In this document: piece after piece, positions 55,160 to 58,605 of the stretch | Position numbering within the stretch: the first letter of the stretch is position 1 | How the letters are laid out: each line of letters opens with the position of its first letter | Origin: Candidatus Cybelea palsarum | Lineage (GTDB): Bacteria; Vulcanimicrobiota; Vulcanimicrobiia; Vulcanimicrobiales; Vulcanimicrobiaceae | Length of the DNA stretch: 58,605 nt | Direction of reading: 5' to 3' | Assembly: GCA_003166915.1 (NCBI GenBank) | Contig: PMUK01000139.1 | Coordinates: 1-58,605 of the forward strand | Made by a program: the position numbers and the translations under genes | The notes under the pieces: model-generated | Seen by the model: the letters and a program-made list of their open reading frames with translations, nothing else | Databases searched by the model: none | What the model was told of the DNA's origin: nothing

Positions 55160-56378
55160 TCGCGGCGACGCGGGCTCCCGTACCCGGCGAAGTGTAGAGG
55201 AAGAGCACCGCGCTTAGCTCGGGACAGACTTCCTCCATCCGCTGATCGGTGTCCCGCACGAGGGCCCGCACCGCGTCGGCCGGATCGCCGGTCAGCGCTA
55301 TTGCATATCGATCGGCGGAGAAATCGTATGAGCGCAGCGCCGCGTTCCGAGCCGGAACGGCCGCGATATACACGACGGCCAACAGCGCGGCAACGATCGC
55401 AAGGCGCGAGAGTGGATCGTCGTCACGTCGAAACGTAATGCGATCCGCCAGCACGACGGCGAGCGCGGAGAAGAGAATGACGATGCCGCCTTCGATTAAC
55501 GCGATCGAGAGCAGGTCGCGGTGCATGACGTGGCCGAGCTCGACGGCGACGTCGTACGCGATTTCGGGCGGCGTGTCTCCCGCGATCAGCGTATCGCTCA
55601 AGAGAATCCGGCGCGACGATCCGATTCCAATGACCGCAGCCTCGCCGATAGGCGTATTACGCACGCCCTCGACCTGTACGCGAAGCTCGCCGAAACCCGC
55701 CCGCGCGAGCACGTCGTGCATTTCCGCGTCGAGGCGGCCGTTAAGCGGATGGATCGTCCGTCCGAGAAGCGTCAGGTACGGGCTCGCATACGTCCAAATG
55801 ACGCAGCCGGCGAGAATGGCGAGGATCGTGTAAGCGTACCATTGATGCGTTCGTTGCGCCCACCCGAGAACGATCGCGGCGACTAGTCCCGCGACGATCA
55901 TCCCGAGCAACGTATGAAACGCCCAGGAGAGCGCCCACCAGCGCGTTAGCTCGACGGAGAGCTGCATCGTCTTGTCGACTCGATAGAGATAGAAGGCCGG
56001 TAGAAACGATGCAGCGCGCGCGACCACCCCAAGCGCCGCACCGAAGGCAAAACGCATCATCCAATCGGAGCGGATACGCCGGCGCAGCCAATCGCGCAAC
56101 CTCGCCGCGCCCCCCGAGCTCCACAGATAAAAGAGCGCAATCGCCTCGCAGAGTTGGATCAGCACCCAGCCGGGCAGCGTCAAATGAGCGCGGCGCAGTG
56201 CCGCGGCTTGGCGGGCGTGGTCCACGAGCACCGTCGCGGGCTGATGGAGCAGCGTGCTCTGTGAGAGCGCGTCCACACGGCGATCGAGCGCATTTGGCCG
56301 ATCGATTGACGCCGCTTGCGCGGCGGAGAACGTCAGGAGCAGCGCGGCCGTAAAGAGCACGGCGCAGAGGATGCGCAC
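55131..56378 (-). CDS. M48-like (Ste24/CAAX-type) membrane protein lacking zinc ligands
   Basis: A 415-residue protein with a signal/first helix (MRILCAVLFTAALLLTFSAAQA) and several membrane helices (about 70-90, 108-130, 150-172, 182-200). The region ILLSDTLIAGDTPPEIAYDVAVELGHVMHRDLLS matches M48 proteases, where NxxR-I-V-L-x-D-T-L and HExxH occur. Here HExxH reads V-E-L-G-H (279-283), so the first His is Val. The third ligand region reads DFSADRYA (352-359), with Ser for Glu. It probably cannot bind catalytic zinc. It overlaps the end of pth by 29 nt and follows glmU by two bases. Confidence 0.8.
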   Translation of the reverse strand: MRILCAVLFTAALLLTFSAAQAASIDRPNALDRRVDALSQSTLLHQPATVLVDHARQAAALRRAHLTLPGWVLIQLCEAIALFYLWSSGGAARLRDWLRRRIRSDWMMRFAFGAALGVVARAASFLPAFYLYRVDKTMQLSVELTRWWALSWAFHTLLGMIVAGLVAAIVLGWAQRTHQWYAYTILAILAGCVIWTYASPYLTLLGRTIHPLNGRLDAEMHDVLARAGFGELRVQVEGVRNTPIGEAAVIGIGSSRRILLSDTLIAGDTPPEIAYDVAVELGHVMHRDLLSIALIEGGIVILFSALAVVLADRITFRRDDDPLSRLAIVAALLAVVYIAAVPARNAALRSYDFSADRYAIALTGDPADAVRALVRDTDQRMEEVCPELSAVLFLYTSPGTGARVAAINHVPSGCP

Positions 56379-56380
56379 GG

Positions 56381-57721
56381 CTACTTCTTTGGAAGGGGGC
56401 GAGCCGGATTGCCCGCGACGCGCTCGCCGCTGGGTACGTCCTTCGTGACGACGGAACCGGCGCCGGTCAACGCGCCGTCGCCGACGCTGACCGGCGCAAC
56501 GAGCGACGTATTCGAACCGATCGCAACGTTGCGTCCCACGATCGTTGGATGCTTCCGTTCACCGTCGAAGTTGCAGGTAATCGTTCCGGCGCCCACGTTC
56601 GTCTCTTCACCGATCGTCGCATCGCCGAGGTACGAGAGGTGGCTGACCTTGACGCGGCGGTCCAAATTCGATTTTTTGATCTCGACGAAGTTGCCGACGT
56701 GGACTTTATCGCCCAGCCGAGTATCCCCGCGCAGATGCGCGAACGGTCCGATCCAGACGTCGTCGCCGATCGTCGTGTCGGTGACGACGCTCTCGCGAAC
56801 GGTAACCCGATCGCCGAGCTTCGCATTCGATAGACGGCTGTTGGGTCCGACAACGCAGTTCCGGCCGATGCTCGAAAGACGCGCGATCGTCGTATTCGGA
56901 TAGAGCACGGTATCGCCGCCGATTTCCAGCTCGGGCTCCAAATAGGTCGTCTCGGGGTCGACGATCGTAACGCCGTCGCGCATGTGTGCCGCGCACAAGC
57001 GCGCGTTCATCTCTTTGCGCACCTGGGCGAGCTCGATGCGGTCGTTGATGCCCAGCACGTGAAGGTGGTCGGTCGCGAGCACCGGGCGAACGCCTCTTCC
57101 GGCGCGCACGAACTCGGCGACGGTATCGGTGAGATAATACTCTCCTTGTGCGTTATCCGTGCGGAGGCGCGCTACGGCATCGCGCAACGCGACTTCGTCG
57201 AAGGCATAGATGCCCGCATTCATCTCGTCGATTGTGAGCTGCTCGGGCGTAGCGTCGCGCACCTCTACGATCCGTTCCACGCGCCGTCCGCTGCGCACGA
57301 TGCGCCCAAAGTTCGAAGGCAAGGGCATCTTGACGGTGACCAGCGCCATCACGGGGGCGACGCCGCCATCGGCATCGAGCGAACCGGCCATTCTCCCCAG
57401 CAGCTCGCCGGTGACCAGCGGCATGTCGCCGCAGACGACGACGAGCCGTCCCGATCTGGGCTCGAGGTGCTCGAGCGCAACCCGAACCGCGTGACCCGTG
57501 CCAAGCTGTTCTTCTTGCACGACGCTCTGCACGTCGAAGCGTTCGATCTCGTCGCGCAGTTCCGAGTTGATGACCACGACGATCTCGCCGATCCCGGCGC
57601 TGCGCAGCGCCTGCACGACATACCAAAGCATCGGGCGCCCGCAGATCTCGTGCAGCACCTTGGAGCGCGCGCTCTTCATGCGGGTGCCTTTGCCGGCCGC
57701 CAAGACGATGGCTCGGATCAC
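56381..57721 (-). CDS. glmU: Bifunctional UDP-GlcNAc pyrophosphorylase / GlcN-1-P acetyltransferase
   Basis: A 446-residue enzyme making UDP-GlcNAc for peptidoglycan and lipid sugars. The uridyltransferase half has AIVLAAGKGTRMKSARSKVLHEICGRPML, EQLGTGHAV, GDMPLV and EMNAGIYAFD. The acetyltransferase half is a left-handed beta helix of hexapeptide repeats with GPFAHLRGDTRLGDKVHVGNFVEIKKS, HLSYLGDATIGEETNVGAGTITCNFDG and the C-terminal GERVAGNPARPLPKK. The start is GTG 57721, in a GTGA overlap with gltX. Confidence 0.96.
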   Translation of the reverse strand: MIRAIVLAAGKGTRMKSARSKVLHEICGRPMLWYVVQALRSAGIGEIVVVINSELRDEIERFDVQSVVQEEQLGTGHAVRVALEHLEPRSGRLVVVCGDMPLVTGELLGRMAGSLDADGGVAPVMALVTVKMPLPSNFGRIVRSGRRVERIVEVRDATPEQLTIDEMNAGIYAFDEVALRDAVARLRTDNAQGEYYLTDTVAEFVRAGRGVRPVLATDHLHVLGINDRIELAQVRKEMNARLCAAHMRDGVTIVDPETTYLEPELEIGGDTVLYPNTTIARLSSIGRNCVVGPNSRLSNAKLGDRVTVRESVVTDTTIGDDVWIGPFAHLRGDTRLGDKVHVGNFVEIKKSNLDRRVKVSHLSYLGDATIGEETNVGAGTITCNFDGERKHPTIVGRNVAIGSNTSLVAPVSVGDGALTGAGSVVTKDVPSGERVAGNPARPLPKK

Positions 57722-58605
57722 ACCGCTACCTCGTCGCTTTGCAGGAGCGTCTCCCACTCTTGCAGCTCGCGCTTGCTGGGAGCTCCCAAAAGGTCGATCG
57801 CGTTGCGCAGCCGCTCCCGAACGAGGTCCCGTCCGAGCAACTCCATCGAATCGTACAGCGGGATCGAGGTGGGACTGCCGGTGATGGCGACGTAGAAGGG
57901 ACGCGCGACGTCGCGCGCTTTTTTGTCGAGAGCGGCGGCAATACGCCCGATCACCCGCTCGATCGCAACGGCGCTCCATGCCGCGACTTTATCGAACTCG
58001 GCCACGCTCAAACTAAGAGCGCGACGAGTTGAAAGCGCGTCGAGTTTCGTGCTCTCAAACGACTGCGCCGTCAGTGCGAGCCGTCCCGAGAAAAGGAAGG
58101 CCAGCAGCGGGCCCAGATCGCTCAAACGTTCGATGCGGGGCGCTGCGAGCTGCGCCACGCGTGTCAACCGCTCCGGTGAAATGGCCCATTCCTGCACGCG
58201 CTGCACGAAGCTGGTGGGATCGAGGCGCTCGCGGATGTAGCGTCCGTTGAGCCAATCGAGCTTCGCCAAGTCGAAGACGGGGCCGCCGATCGGCACGTGC
58301 CCCGGATCGAAGCGCCGAACGATCGCCGGCAGATCCAGCATCTCGTCCTCGCCTTCTCGCGCCGGGTCTGCGAGCAGCGCCAAGAAGTTAACCAGCGCCT
58401 CGGGGAGATAGCCCATCGCCCGAAAGAATAGAATCCCCGTGGGATTCTTGCGTTTGCTCAACTTGCTCTTATCGGGATTGCGCAGCAGCGGCAGATGGAG
58501 CAGTTCGGGCGGTTGCCAGCCGAAATATGAGTAGAGCAGTAGGTGCTTGGGGGCGCTGGAAACCCATTCTTCGCCGCGAAAGACGTGCGTGATCTCCATT
58601 AGATG
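57718..58605 (-). CDS. gltX: Glutamyl-tRNA synthetase, C-terminal part (runs off window)
   Basis: About 296 residues are visible and the 5' part lies beyond the window. The end of the Rossmann core reads HLMEITHVFRGEEWVSSAPKHLLLYSYFGWQPPELLHLPLL, followed by KSKLSKRKNPTGILFF (the K-x-S-K-R form of the KMSKS loop) and the helical anticodon-binding domain. It charges tRNA-Glu, and a tRNA-Glu gene lies at the other end of the window. The stop overlaps the glmU start by four bases. Confidence 0.93.
   Translation of the reverse strand, partial: HLMEITHVFRGEEWVSSAPKHLLLYSYFGWQPPELLHLPLLRNPDKSKLSKRKNPTGILFFRAMGYLPEALVNFLALLADPAREGEDEMLDLPAIVRRFDPGHVPIGGPVFDLAKLDWLNGRYIRERLDPTSFVQRVQEWAISPERLTRVAQLAAPRIERLSDLGPLLAFLFSGRLALTAQSFESTKLDALSTRRALSLSVAEFDKVAAWSAVAIERVIGRIAAALDKKARDVARPFYVAITGSPTSIPLYDSMELLGRDLVRERLRNAIDLLGAPSKRELQEWETLLQSDEVAV

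Overview
The window is a GC-rich, densely coded bacterial chromosome segment with two tRNA genes and about 60 protein genes. No phage, transposase, CRISPR array or plasmid backbone is visible. Several traits point to an uncultured diderm lineage: lipoproteins and secreted propellers, a CBM9-DUF5916 barrel-type protein, a copper-amine-oxidase-N 'stalk' protein, a YncE/phosphoesterase fusion, many GTG/TTG starts and ATGA/GTGA overlaps. My best guess is Candidatus Eremiobacterota (WPS-2) or a neighbouring phylum. That is inference from gene content and was not checked by a search.

Bases 1-29.5k are accessory and envelope-oriented. They hold a tRNA-Glu, a DUF1232 protein, a YncE/phosphoesterase protein, a GlsB-type membrane protein, a five-blade propeller lipoprotein, a PP-loop ATPase and a secreted cyclophilin. 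Next come an OFA-type MFS transporter with its tiny small subunit, an ADH/CMD cluster ending in a deletion chimera, and an ArsR-SRPBCC-DUF899 operon. These are followed by an Ntn amidohydrolase, an aldo/keto reductase, a di-haem cytochrome c downstream of a cNMP-binding thioredoxin-reductase-like protein, a stalk protein, a DUF5916 protein and a serpin. A GT21 glycosyltransferase/D-amino-acid-oxidase-like pair faces an acyltransferase, then come a lipoprotein and an exported glyoxalase-fold protein. Several genes here are broken: a TMEM175 homologue, an LppP/LprE-like gene, a GNAT gene and the AKR/cupin pair.

Bases 29.5-36k hold a tRNA with a CAU anticodon, a RES-Xre toxin-antitoxin pair with a readable promoter, enolase and ndk (2 nt apart), birA, a bacterial archaemetzincin, acpS and nnr.

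Bases 36-43.6k (minus strand) are one tightly overlapped operon: ligA-trpE-trpG-trpD-trpF-trpB-trpA plus a 68-residue Lys/Arg-rich protein. trpC is missing from it. Bases 43.8-52.8k hold a secreted propeller protein followed by uvrA, a HAD hydrolase, two envelope proteins and uvrB. Bases 52.9-58.6k hold prs-rplY-pth, a degenerate M48 protein, glmU and the 3' part of gltX.

Three observations stand out. First, a small palindromic repeat with a conserved 11-nt loop sits in frame inside both ligA and uvrA and also clusters in the intergenic space before uvrA. Second, pth has no usable start codon and lies in the same frame as rplY, separated only by one TAG and continuous linker-like sequence. 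Third, there is an M48-fold membrane protein that has lost its zinc ligands.
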